A stretch of 52,395 nucleotides of DNA, taken from the NCBI GenBank assembly GCA_000708835.1, contig DF237515.1, positions 2,687 to 55,081 of the forward strand, written 5' to 3'. This DNA comes from Klebsormidium nitens. Taxonomy: Eukaryota > Streptophyta > Klebsormidiophyceae > Klebsormidiales > Klebsormidiaceae. The notes beneath the pieces were generated by a model. That model was not told where the DNA came from. It searched no databases and was given only the letters and a program-made list of their open reading frames with translations. Below, in pieces: positions 10,501 through 22,243 of this stretch. Made by a program: the position numbers and the translations under genes. Each line of letters begins with the position of its first letter. Positions within the stretch are counted from its first letter, which is position 1.

Positions 10501-13500
10501 GACTGAGATCAACGGCTTTCTAACAAAGCGGGTGGCCTTATAGTATATCGATCAGATAAGTGCAAAATGTTATTTGGTGAAAAATTGGCTGAGATGGGAT
10601 TTCCGTTGCCCGCTTCTTTCGCAGGCACACAATATCGACCACACTCCAACGGTTCTGAATGGGGGCGGCATACGACGTCCAGACTGGCGAAGGGTTGGTC
10701 TTTGAGCTGCGGCCGGCTGTCCCCTTTCTGCGCGGTGCGCCTCACCTTGACCTCGCGTGCCGCGGTGTCGGACTCGAGCACGAGCTCCGCAATCTTGGTC
10801 TGCAGCGCGGCCGCCTCCTTGCTCGCCTCGCCGTGCCGCCGCCGCGCCGCCGTCAGGTCCTCCTCCGCGCGCTTCACCTGAAGCACACCGAAAGGGTGAG
10901 CGCCGGGCATGATGAATCATTCTGTGCGAACGTTAGCATCCCTCTGAGAATCCTTGAAGCTGACGAGCAGTGAGCATCTGAGGGGAGGATGACATATGTC
11001 ACCCGGCTATGCGATTCAGAACGCTGCCTGCTTTTATCGACGTTCTTCGTGTTGCAGCCAACCGATGCTCCCCGCTTTTCGGCGACCAGATACGGGAATC
11101 CTGTTAGCTCACGCGACCCGCACTATCAGCATCTTCAGCAGGCAGGAACTGCACACTTGCTGTACAAACCTTGAGGCAAGTGTTACATATCCTTCCTCCA
11201 AGGGAGGGTCGCCGCGCGCTGACCTGGGCGAGGAGCATGGAGTGCTCGCTGTTCTTGCCGTCCAGCGTGGCCTGCAGCTCCTCAATCTTGCGCGTCAATT
11301 CGCGCTTCTCGCTGTCTGACCGCTCGCCGCTCGCGCGCGCAACCTTGCGCTCCATCGCCTGTAGCCAACCGAGCGACAACTGTGAGACAGAGATCTGCTT
11401 CTCCAATAGCAAAGCTTGGCAGAGTCACCAGGAGAGGAACAGTGGCGCTCCGCTGAAGTTGATACGTTGGCATACTATTACCGGCTCGTTCTCTCGCTCG
11501 CGTCATCGCCGTTAGCTTTCATCGTTCCCACTTTCAATCCATCCCTTTCCCACCCAAAAGCCACGGCGAGCACCTCGTTCGATGGCAGTCACCCTGGCGA
11601 TCCCGCCCGCCCGGCCACTCCTCCCCGCGCGCTCACCTGAATGTTGAAGTCTGCGGTGTAGAGCGTCTCCTGCAGCTTGGCCAGCTCGCCGTCCAGCTGC
11701 CGCACTTTGGCGCCCATGTTGCGTGCCTGCACGCGCGCGCCCCCGATCTCGCCGCCCAGCTCCTTCTCCGCCGTGCGCGCGCCGTGCAGCTCCTTGCTCG
11801 CGCGCAGCTGCTGCTCCTTGAGCTCCTCCACCTCTTTCGTCACCGCCTTGAGCCGGCCCTCCTCCGCGGCCGCGAGCGCGGCGAGCTCGGCCATGCGCTT
11901 CTCTAGCGTGTCCAGGTGCCCGAACTCCTCGTCCACCTTGCGCTTCACGCCCGACAGCTTGCGCCCCACGCCCTCCAGCCGCCCGCGCTTCGACCCCAGC
12001 TCCTGCACACGCGCAACCAGCCAGTCAGCCACCACGGCGGAACAAGCGCCGGCGGGGGCAGAGGCAGCGGTCCGCTGAAATGACTCGTTGCGCTTTTGAA
12101 ACATACCTGGACATGCAAAATCCATCCTCACCAGCAACCAGTCACTCTCATCACTTCTGTGCCTCACCCAACGCGAAATCCTCCAAGCCAATGAATCCAT
12201 TCGCCGAACTCTGCTTTCAAGCACGTCTTCTTCTCGGACGGCAGTGCTCAACGTATAGGAGACCGACAGACCGGCCTCGCAGCGGTCGCGCGGCTTTACC
12301 TCCTGCGTGGCGGTGTTGGCGTTCCTCTGCTTGGCGAGGTCCTCCTGCACGCGCTCCAGGCCCGCGCGCGCGAGGTCCGCCTGCTCCTCCACCGCCGCGC
12401 ACCGCCGCCCGTCCTCGTCCAGGCCCGACCGCAGCCGCGCCGCGCCGCGCTCCACTGCGGACAGCCGCCCGTCTAGCTCTTTCTGCAGGCTCCAAGAGGA
12501 GTTTCGTGAGCTCTACGTCTCGTGGTCAGCCGTCGTTATAGTCGCCGTCGCTTGCTAAAGTCGAATAATTTCCTCTTGCATGACGGACCAACGGTCATTG
12601 TTCCGCTGCGAAGTCGGGTCTCGTATTCCAGATACCCCTTCAACCGAACCACCTTATTGCTGTCACGGGATTAGCCAGCCTGTAACTTCGTCCCTGACGC
12701 AGGAAGGAGAGTCTGAGTGCCCTTAGAAAGGGGCCCCTTTCCGTATCGTGTGCCATCTGGTGACGGATCCGTCGAATCAAGTACTGGTTGTTCACTTCAT
12801 TGCTGCGCCTGCAAGTCAGCGCCAGTTGTCCGAAGCATGGCGCGATAGCAAACGGCGTAGCCAGAGGCGTGGGTGGCTCACGTTTTTCCCCTTTTCGCCC
12901 TCCAGCCGCTTGGCCTGCTCGTCGAGCGTCTGCTTCTTGTCGCGCACCCGCGCTCGGTTTTCTGCAAACACTGTGCTCGCTGCCTGAATCGACTCATCAC
13001 GCCGCTTCATTGTCTCAGTTGCCTCCTCCCATTGCCGCACCTGCAGCGGGAGAAGTGGTTTACAAGTTTGACCAGATGCTGGAGTGGAGGAGCTGGGTAG
13101 GGGCAAACATCTCTGAAGCAGAACCAGCGCCAGGAACACCTCGCCAGTCCGTGCAACGGGGACTCAGTGACATTCTGCTCCATTTCGCATTGTTTTGTTC
13201 TGTGAAAGCCCCACTCCGGCAGTTCTTAGCTCCAAGCTAGACAGTCTTCCCTCCTTCGTCTACCATTCTCGTTGAAACATTTTTGGAAAAGTGCTGAAAC
13301 ACGTTGATGCTCAGCCCTGACTACCCAGTGGAGAGCATGCGGCTCACCAGGTCCTGCCTCTCAGTGTGCAGCATCTTGAAATCCTCGGCCGTTTTGTCCA
13401 GCTGGATCTGGGCCGCCTGCGTCTCCGTCACCTCGGTATCCAGCTCCACCCTCCTGCACGGGGACACTGTGCGAGTTGCAGCTCGTACTTCCATGGGCCA

Positions 13501-15620
13501 TGTGAGACAGGCACACCAGTCCCCACCATCGTAATCCCTTTGTTGAGGCAGTGGGTCTCTTCAATTGTACGTTCGAAATAGTACAGGCAGATTGATTCAG
13601 CAAGTAATCGTGTTGTTGGCTTACTTACAATCCACCTTTTCCTTATGCCAATGCAAGCAGATCCAACGGCTCAAAACAGGTTGCAAACCCCCCGATCAAC
13701 CCACTGCAACTTCTACATGAGACACGTGCTCCAATTTGGCGCACGCGGGGCCGACTCTTACTTGGCGTGCACGTCCTTGGCCATCTTCTCCGCTTTGAGG
13801 CTGAGGTCGCGTATCCGCGCATTGTCCTGCTTTGCATACTTGGCCAGCACCGTATTGTCCTCCTCCTTCTGTTTGGACGCAATAGCCCACTGCTCCAGCT
13901 CCTCCTGCAACAAGGCGCAAGCAAGCGTCGAGAAACGAATTTAGCCAGAGGCGGTCGCCTTGCAGCATCGGTGTCCGCTGAAGCTGTCTTTCGGTTTGAA
14001 AGTGTTCTACTGGGGCTTTCTCACACCTTCCGCTCTGAAGAAACCGCCATTGGGAACAATGGCAGCAGGGAAGTGACCAAGTTCGATCTGTTGAAGAAGT
14101 CTGCCGAGCAGCATATGTTTGCAGAAACTGCTTTGTACGGGCAAGAGCGTTGATTCCCGCATGGGCGCATCTTCCAGCTGATCAAGGCAAAGCAGTGTTA
14201 TTTCGATGCGGCTACCACCACCCCCAATTTGTGATTGGAGCGGGCCGCACCTGGTTCCAGTTCATGAGCTGGCGGAAGTGGTCCAGCTTCTCGTTGCCGC
14301 GGAAGATGGTGTTCTGCAGCGCCGCCAGCTTGTCCTGCAGCTCCGCAGCTTCCTTCTCCAGCGTCGCAATGTCCGACTGCACACACAAAGGGACCCAATT
14401 CTAGCTCAAGCGCTGCCCAGGATATGCACTCGGCATGCATGGTCTTAATCTATTGATGCAGCAGTCCAAAGGTGCTCCCTTGTGCTACAAAATGTTGTCA
14501 AGGCCAACTGGTGCCCAGCTTTGCCTACTTGTCTGGGATACCAGTGGTCCAATCAATTCTGCTTTCTCTAGATTGTGGCATCTGCTAGTACGTCATGAGG
14601 ATCATTCTTACGTTACTTTCTTGTAGAATCAGTGCCCAGGATCTTCTGGCTTAGACAAAACTATCCAGCAACCGCACTGCAATCGCACGCCCTATTTTGC
14701 CCCCCTGGGCGGCCACCCTTGCTGTGGCCCTCACCATGAGCCTGCCAGTCTCCCGCTTGTTGAGCTGCTTGAGGTGCTTCTCCGTCTCGGCCTCCTTCTT
14801 CTTGGCCTCCACCCGCTGCTGCGTGAACACCAGCTCCTCCTGCACCACCACCACGCTCAGCAATGCGCAACACAACAACTCCGCGGCCCGCCAGCATTGC
14901 CCCTTATGCCGTATCACAATGTTACCTCTGCTTGACTGGCGTGCTCTTTGAGGCTCGCCCACTCCCGCAGTGTCTGCACTCAGTCCTGATAGATTGACGC
15001 ATCATGCCTCGCACCTAGTTCCCTGATGTCACGTAGTAGGGGACAGGAGAAAAGACAGCAACTAGGAAAGGACTGAATCAGTCCATCAAGAAGTTCTTTT
15101 TATGACTAAACCGCTGGAGTTGCTCAGCGGGTGGCCCTGACCTGCACGTTGCGCAGGTGCTCCTGCATGACCTTGATCCTGTCACGGTGCTCCTCCAGCG
15201 CCGCCTCGCACACGTGCAGCTCGCGCTCCTTTTGCCGCACATACCTGCAACCACAGCGAGGCGCGCTCAGCGCTCTTCAAGGATGGGGTGGCTTTAAAAA
15301 CACGGTAGGTTCTTCGAAATGAAGGGATAAATCCATTCCATATGCAATGCCAGCTCCTCAACCAACACCCTTGGCAGAAGGCAGCACGCTTGGCCTCAAT
15401 ACAAGGCAGTTTTGCGTAGTGCAGCAGGTTGAACCGCCAACTTAAAGGAGTTTGTTGTGATTTTCATTGTGAAGTTGAGAGCTGGAACAAGGGCTTGCCT
15501 GTCCAGCGCCCTGTTCTCCTCATTTGCAAATGCGGGCAGGAAGGAGGGAGGCAGCCCGTCATCTTCCTCCCCCCTGCCCGCGGTGGAGGCCGCCATGTCC
15601 CGCCCATCGCTCGCCTCCAT
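7580..15620 (-). CDS. CCDC39: CCDC39/FAP59 axonemal coiled-coil protein, 16 exons
   Basis: Minus-strand exons, 5' to 3': 15620-15499, 15244-15142, 14839-14735, 14376-14251, 13904-13762, 13453-13348, 13040-12882, 12482-12300, 12002-11637, 11358-11224, 10877-10746, 10420-10327, 9779-9607, 9234-9088, 8522-8283, 8074-7580; 942 aa, close to the ~940 of human CCDC39. Family landmarks appear in order: [10 protein letters not shown] near the N-terminus, [63 protein letters not shown], and a Ser/Arg/Gly-rich C-tail ending [13 protein letters not shown]. Nearly the whole chain is predicted coiled coil. CCDC39 pairs with CCDC40 to form the 96-nm ruler on doublet microtubules that places inner dynein arms and the nexin-dynein regulatory complex, so this organism should make motile cilia. 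Intron 1 uses a GC donor (ACAG/GCAAGC), the only phase-compatible choice I found. ATG 15620 is the first ATG in the frame; the codon that would extend it is GTG. Confidence 0.95.
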
Positions 15621-16670
15621 TAACCCTTTCAGCTGCCCCCAGGCTGGACGTTCCACCTGGTGCAGGCCCTAAAGGGTGGGATTGGGCTTGTGGTGGTCGA
15701 CTGGGATCCGCGTGTCTGTTCTCAAGCTTATGGCATGCTCTTTGTGAGATGATATTGACGTTTTCCTTCCCTCCTCTCAAAGCTTACACGATCGCCCAGC
15801 TTATTCCTGGTATGCAGCCCTAAAAGAGCTGCGAGCTCTCGAGGAGGGCAGCCCAGCTGAAAAGCTTCCGGAATGCGATTTCAATACGCCTACTGCCTCC
15901 TCTTACAGCTTGTGGGATTCTGCCTGGGCGCTCTGCCCTATGATTTAACTACCGTACCCATGCAAGCTGCAAATACGGTAGCTTTCACTCTGTGTATTCA
16001 AGTTGTGCTGTTGTTGGGACTCATAGAACTTGAAGTGGCCCAGTGTAAACTTGACGTGCCTATCCGACGACTTAGGTCGCTACATCTGGTGCGCTTTGAT
16101 TCGTTGACCGTCGATGTTTCTCAACCGCGCTGATATTACATGCCCGTCGACGCTAGTATTGCTTCCTGAGAATCTGCATGATGTTGACGGCACTCCTATA
16201 CAGGCTATAGTATGTACTCTCCTGAAAGCAGTACTTACCGGTATGTACGTGCATTCTGCCTCTACGATAGAGACTAGGTTCATGCCATTGTGGCTGAGCC
16301 TCAGCTCATTTTGAACCTTTCAGAAATGCAAGAAGGCGGGTCTACGCAAGTCCCAACGCCGCAGCACAGGTTGTCTTTGGGCCTTGGCCGAGGTACATGG
16401 TTGAGGAAGCTGCCCGGCTTTTCCCCAGCCCTCAAGGTCAGATTGAGCAATGCATAAACATTGTGGGAGAGCTGACGAGCTGACAACTCTGAAAGGAGAC
16501 TGCTGATCGGCGTACTAGGTGGCGGGATTGTGCCCTAATTCCAATGCCCACCTGTCTCTTCTGAGCGCGCTAGCTGCATTCTGTTCTCAGACTCAGAGCT
16601 CCCACAAGAGGCAGGCGTGTTAAGAAGCTCACAGTCCAGCTCGCTCCCCTTCACAAACCTGCGGAGCGGC
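15621..16670. promoter_or_regulatory. Divergent intergenic region between CCDC39 and EamA gene
   Basis: About 1.05 kb separates the head-to-head start codons of CCDC39 (minus) and the EamA transporter (plus), so it must hold both promoters and 5' leaders. I see no clear TATA box at a useful distance and no additional gene. Confidence 0.45.
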
Positions 16671-19600
16671 ATGGCAATCCACCTGCCGCGGTTGTCCCCG
16701 GGGTGGGCGACCCTGCTGCTGAACGTGGTGGCGCTGACGTACAGCACCAATGGCGTCTTTGTCAAGAGCATAGAGACCGCGGAGCCCAAGCCCCTTCCTA
16801 GCTTGGCCTGTGCTGTTCGCTTCTTCATTGCTACAGCGGCCCTTGCAATCCTCAGTCAAGTCTTCACTAGCAAACCTTGTACGAGAAACCCTGCTCTAAA
16901 AACCACAGCAGACGGCGATAAAGAATTCATTGACGTGCCGCTGCGTGAAGTGCCACTCCCCTACATACCGAGCAAACAAGTGGAGCTGAACACCCCGCGC
17001 AATCGGCGGGGCGGCAGGACCCCGCTAGCCAAGCGGGGGGAGGAGGCAGACGCTCTTTTCGAAATCTCTTTGGACAGCGCCAAGGGGAGCGTGCGGGCCA
17101 CCGCTCGGCTGAGCCCCTTTGGCTGCGGCCCAGGGGGGTGGCATCACGACTCTGCCACACCGCTTGGGGTTGCCCCCCACAGTGAAACAAAAGGGTTCAA
17201 AGAGAAGTGGTTGTACCCAGAAAACCCTCAGAAAGACCCGAATGACCCAGCGGAGAAGCTGTTGGGGAATGAGGTTGCGAGAGCTGAACCTGTTGGCCGG
17301 CGCTTGTCCCCTGTAGTGGCCAGCCTGGAGCTGGGCGTGCTGATGTTCCTGGGGTTTGCGGCTCAGGCGATAGCGCTGGAAACGGCAATGGCGGGGCATG
17401 TGGCACTGCTCTTCACCATCTCGGTAAGTGCAGCAAGGGAGCAAGAAGAGTGGTAGGCAAGGTGGGGCTTCTCTCTTCGATTTGAAAAGTTCAGCCACTC
17501 GCCGTTGCTGGCGCTCCTGCTCGCTTGACCCCTCTGTTTCACCTCTCAGATTTTGAGAGCTCTCAGTTTTTGGAGTACAAGGTCACAGTTCCTAGGGGAC
17601 ATCTCCAGACAGAGCTCAGACAGAGCTCTTGGCGGTTGTCCAGGAACAAACACAGACAAATCTGATAAGACAGCATGATGCAACAAAACAATCTCGTTAC
17701 TTGATTTGAAGTTCACATCGGATACAGTGAATCCTAAAGACGAGTTCTTGGTGGAAGCCCTTTGTGAGTAACATCAAGTCCGTCCAGGACCAAGGCCTTG
17801 GGTTTCGGGACAAGCAGCCACACAAATTGACAAGGTCTCTTCGTCTGGGCCACGCGAATCATGCCAGGCCAGTGTGAGTCCCATTGTCAACGCTGACCTC
17901 GCATTTGCTGCCCACAGGTGATTCTGGTGCCTCTTCTGGAGTCGATCGGTGGCAAGCCGTTGACACCGGCCACCATGATCGCCACCAGTCTTTCTGTGAT
18001 TGGTAAGTGGACTGCATCTTACAGTCCCTCTCGTGATACTCGTAAGTGACATCTGGTATCACTTTACAAACGCAATGAGTTCTTTTTCGACTTTATTCGA
18101 AACGCTCCACTTCTAATCAAGCACCACAATTCCTTACTGCCACCGCCCTGCTACGTGCCTCCTCCGTGCTTAAAAGCATGCTACCAACGGGGTCTCCTTG
18201 CTGCCAATCTTGTTGCCCATCCAGGCACCGGCCTCCTCGAGTACCGCGGCAAGGGCCTGGGCCTGGCACTGCCGTCGTTCGGCGACACGTGGGGCATCCT
18301 CTCCGCCACCGCTTTCGCCTTGCACGTGGTGCGATCCGAGGTGTACGCCAAGAGCTGGCGAGCGACGGGCGGCGGGAGCGAGACGCCCGCGCGCTGGCAA
18401 CAAGGCCACAGCAGCGAGACTGTGCCACTTACCGCGGACCACCATAAGGTTGATGTCAGCACTGATCAGGGAGCCGGCAGTATGCAGACGACTCAGAATC
18501 TAGATACAAGCAAGACGTCGCGCTTCAGCAGGCTGGCACTCGACACTACGGAAATGGGCGACCAGCACCCGCGGGATCCCTCTGTAAAACAGCCGCCGGC
18601 AGCCGAGCCGTGGTCCCCGATCGCATTAGTGCTGATGCAAACGCTGGTGGTCAGCGTCCTGTCAGTCGTCTGGTGGGTGGTCGAACTGTCGAGGGGCCTC
18701 TGCCACGTGGCACCGACCCAGGAGATGAGCCAACTAGACACTGCCACGTGGATGGAAACGCTCGTGTACGAGCCCACCTGGCGCCAGCTGGCGCACCTAC
18801 CGTGGCCGGCCATGGTCTACACCGGGGTGGTCTCGACAGGTGAGAGTCCCGTTTCTGCAAACCCCTTCCGCTCAGGCCGTGCTTTGGTTTTGTGTTCTTC
18901 GCCGCTTTGCTCTTACGATTGCATGAAATGCGCTGCATTGAAATGTGCTGGGCCGACAAGGAGCGGCAGCGTCTGCGCACCACGGCGTGTGCTTTTCGAA
19001 ACCACGTGATGTTTCCTCTGAGATCCGGCCCAGACGGAACGTCGTATTGGTCTAAGGAGCGACTGCGGCACGCTATGAATCTGGCCGGAACTTTGAATAA
19101 GCGCCTGAATCAGTACCGTTCGGTGGATGGCAAAGAGCAGTCGGATTCTAGAGGAAAAGAGATGCTGACAGAGATGCAGCAAGAAGGTTCACCCCGTCTA
19201 GAATTTCCGACGCTCGATAGCTCCACGGCATGCCGTGAGCCTCGAGATGTCTGAGGAATGAAGGGCTGACACGGAACTGGTGGTAGCTGGCCGCTCTTGG
19301 CTCCGCCCTTCTGTCACCTTGCGACTTGCAACGGATTCTGAATGGTTTGAAGCTCTTCACAGGCCTTATTTACATGCTCTCAAGGTGACCGCTGATCCAT
19401 TGTAGACTCTTTAGTGAGTTTTTTTTCACATACTTCCTCCTTCAGAAGCGGACGCAGCTTTTTGGAGGAATTGTTTAAGTGGATCCCCTTGCAGTAAACC
19501 TGCGTATTTCGAACCCTGCTGCCTCTCGATAAGAACCATCGAGCTTTCCTTTTTGGGTTTTTTAAGAGCATCCCCACCTGAGTTATCAGTCTCAACTCCG

Positions 19601-19874
19601 CTTCTTCAACCATACTGCAGGCATGTGCGAGTGGCTCGAGTTCCACTGCCTCCAGTCCGTGTGCGCGTCGACGTGCGTGCTGATCTACACGTCCATCTCC
19701 ATCTACGGCGCCTTCTTCGCGTGGCTGCTGAGAGGCGAGACGCTCGGAGTGTCGGGGGTCGTCGGGGCGGCCGTCGTCATATGCGCGAGCGTGTGGGTGC
19801 AGCTCGCGGAGCTGCGGACGTCGAACTGCCAACGGGAAGGGGACACGTGTCCGCAGCAGCAAGGCAAAGGGTAA
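16671..19874 (+). CDS. EamA/DMT-family membrane transporter, 4 exons
   Basis: Exons 16671-17423, 17918-18002, 18225-18839 and 19621-19874 join in phase to 568 aa. Two EamA halves give about ten membrane segments: approx. 10-32, 45-65, 216-240, 243-262, 266-284, 300-318, 410-434, 473-490, 502-522 and 528-548. The last half carries the hallmark sequence SVCASTCVLIYTSISIYGAFFAW followed by LLRGETLGVSGVVGAAVV (split here for length), matching the 'two helices plus GE' signature of drug/metabolite transporters; plant relatives include chloroplast EamA proteins. Substrate is unknown. Two long hydrophilic insertions are unusual: about 67-212 after the second helix and about 323-409 before the seventh. 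Both lie inside uninterrupted exons. ATG 16671 is chosen because the open frame upstream begins only with a GTG; it lies just before the first helix, leaving no obvious long transit peptide. Confidence 0.85.
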
Positions 19875-20054
19875 AACTAGTGTGCTTGACGGCTAACGTT
19901 GTAAGCTAGTAGGGGACTTCAGCATAGACAATTGGAGGCATTCGTTTGTACTCATATTGGAGAGCAGGTAGCAGTTTATAGGCCGGGACAAGCTCGCGCA
20001 TCATAGCAACAACGCAGGTAGATGAGGCTTCGTAGACACAAGTAGGAACACTTC

Positions 20055-20070
20055 TGTAACTTCCATGTAA
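20055..20070 (+). terminator. Two TGTAA motifs downstream of the EamA gene
   Basis: TGTAA occurs at 20055-20059 and 20066-20070, about 180-195 bases after the transporter stop codon. These would be suitable poly(A) signals if the organism uses the green-algal TGTAA motif; position is the only support. Confidence 0.25.
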
Positions 20071-22243
20071 CATGGCGTCGGAACTAGGGTGAAGCAGATT
20101 TTAAGAGACTCTCATCATTAGCCTGCTTCAGTGCCAGCTTGGTAAGCCGACAGCCCGGGACTTCAACAGACACCTCCGTTGATTGTTGGACGTTTTCTAG
20201 TTTGAGTTCCAGATAGGGCCGCCTTCCCTCCTCTGGCATCAAAACGACACAAACGAAGCGTAAAGAACCTCTTCTCTGTTGGCCGCCGAGAATTTTGTTC
20301 CTCACATGTGGGCTCCCTCAGCGATCTGACTAGTCCGCAATACTACTGGTAGGGGTGACAACAAACGGGTTCTTCGATGAATGAATACAGCGATTCAATC
20401 GAGATTTCCCCCGATTGCAAGCAGTCCAAATAGCATCAACGACTTCAGGTCGATACTTATACTATAATCACTCTGTTATATAACTCTGCGCCCCACCAAG
20501 AACCGTGAAGAACCAACCAAGACACACGAAAATTCTGGCATTGCCCACCCGCTTGTCCATGCATGGTCGCCGCCGTTCGTATTCCAGGAGATGGCAATCT
20601 GACCTCTGCGGCCCCTCTGGGCTGACCTGATAGTGACCATAGCAGCGGAGCCGCAAGCCCATTGGGTTTGAGTCATGCCCGACGCTAGGAGCAGTACGCT
20701 CAATTTGCCCAATCGACAAAATTAAGTTCTTCGCACATGCTCAGACGTTCACAGTGGGGCGGCCGTAATTTCGGATGATCATGCACCAGTGCGACTGTTT
20801 GGATACGATTGGGTACGCTATCAGGTGGAGGTGTACCATTGAGGATTATCACATGCATATGCATGAACTAGAGCACACTCCTAGCTTAAATGTTTGTCCT
20901 TATAAAAGTTGTGAAAGTCAAAGTTTGATACTTGCCATACTTGCCGTTTTGGTGGGAGCTCTCGAAGGGAGCTCTTAATTAGCATCTCAGAAATTACTTG
21001 GCCTTCAAAATAGGTACATAAATTGATGAAAGCCCATTCGACCTATTTAGCTGTTTCTTCATTTTCTGAAACGGTCGCCACATCTTTAACTCATTTCAAC
21101 GTCGTCGGTTTACTCAATCGACTGAGGAAGGTAAAACGTGTTGCTACACTCAAAGCGACTGCCACCCGCGAGAGCCACGCTCGGCCTGATCGGCCCACCC
21201 CCTTCATGCTGCACCTTCAATGGCAACTTCATGATCGAGCTAGGCTTGAATTGCACTGATGTATTTCTGCCGGTGGGACGAACGCGGCCGCACTGCGGCT
21301 CGGGGGGAACCAAAGAAGGTTTGGGGTTTCCGCCACGTCCGGCGCGCGTTTTCTTGCGAACAGTTCGGCTAGGTTCATGTTCCACCAGGCGGATCAAGAA
21401 GCCAGGGGGCTCAGCTAAGTGCCCGGAGCTGGGCAGATTTGCTGCCTAATAAGCACCCGGGGCATTGGTACCATGCCGTCACTAGCCGTCGGACAGCCCC
21501 GAGAGAGGTTTGTCCCGGGAAAACAACAGCTGTCGTCACCCACAATCATTAGGCGTTGGGGACAATAATGCAGCTAGGGAGATCAAAGATTTTGCTCTGG
21601 ACAAGTGGCCAACCTGTCACAGCTCAAGGCGGCAGGCCCGCAGCATGCAGCCTGAGCAGGGAGCATCAGTGCAGTGTGCACATCCTGCTCGCCCAGCATC
21701 TGCCGCAGCCTCAGGAGAAGGATTTCCAGCTTCCTCACAGATGCAGACATCGAGGGGCGACGTATCCGAGGCTGCTTGCGGTGGTACACCGTACAGGCCC
21801 GTTGGCGTCGCGACAATCGACAATCTCGAGGCTCTCTCAGCTCCTTGCTGCAGCAACCTCCTCGCCAAGTTGTGAAACATATCTTGCTGCACTCTTGTAC
21901 AACACCTGTACAACATCTAGGGAGCTAGAGAGAGCCACGAAAGTGACAAATGCAATTGGGTGGGTATTTCCAATAAATACACCTTGCCTTCTCTGCGGCT
22001 TTTTGCTGAGAAGGGGTAAAATCAGATTATGGGTGCAGGCTATTACTCCTGGAACTTTTTACCAGAGTCCTGTGCCGGCACGGAAGAGCGAGGCCAGGGA
22101 AGATTGGTGTACTCAGACACCGTCGTGAATGTAGGACGACAGAGGTGACCAGGTGTCCTGTCCAAGCGGCACCTGTGTAGAGCACAGAGTGGCGCTGACG
22201 CAACCACATTGCGCTGGCTAGTCCTCGGTGGCCTGTTCACATC
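20071..22243. other. Intergenic spacer without recognised gene
   Basis: About 2.2 kb lies between the two plus-strand membrane protein genes. Several frames of 70-190 codons are open on both strands (for example 20084-20305 and 21617-21916 on minus, 21556-22128 on plus), but none has a recognisable motif, and they overlap one another. Direct or inverted repeats are not conspicuous. The last few hundred bases must include the promoter of the 7TM gene. Confidence 0.45.

Noticed and set aside
20084-20719. Minus-strand frames downstream of the EamA gene that read like protein
   Set aside because: No ATG-led frame with a recognisable domain, no clear splice partner, and they overlap the likely 3' untranslated region of the transporter.
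21510-22128. Plus- and minus-strand frames of 100-190 codons before the 7TM gene
   Set aside because: Several frames overlap on both strands with Cys/Ser/Arg-rich composition and no known motif, as expected by chance in GC-rich sequence.
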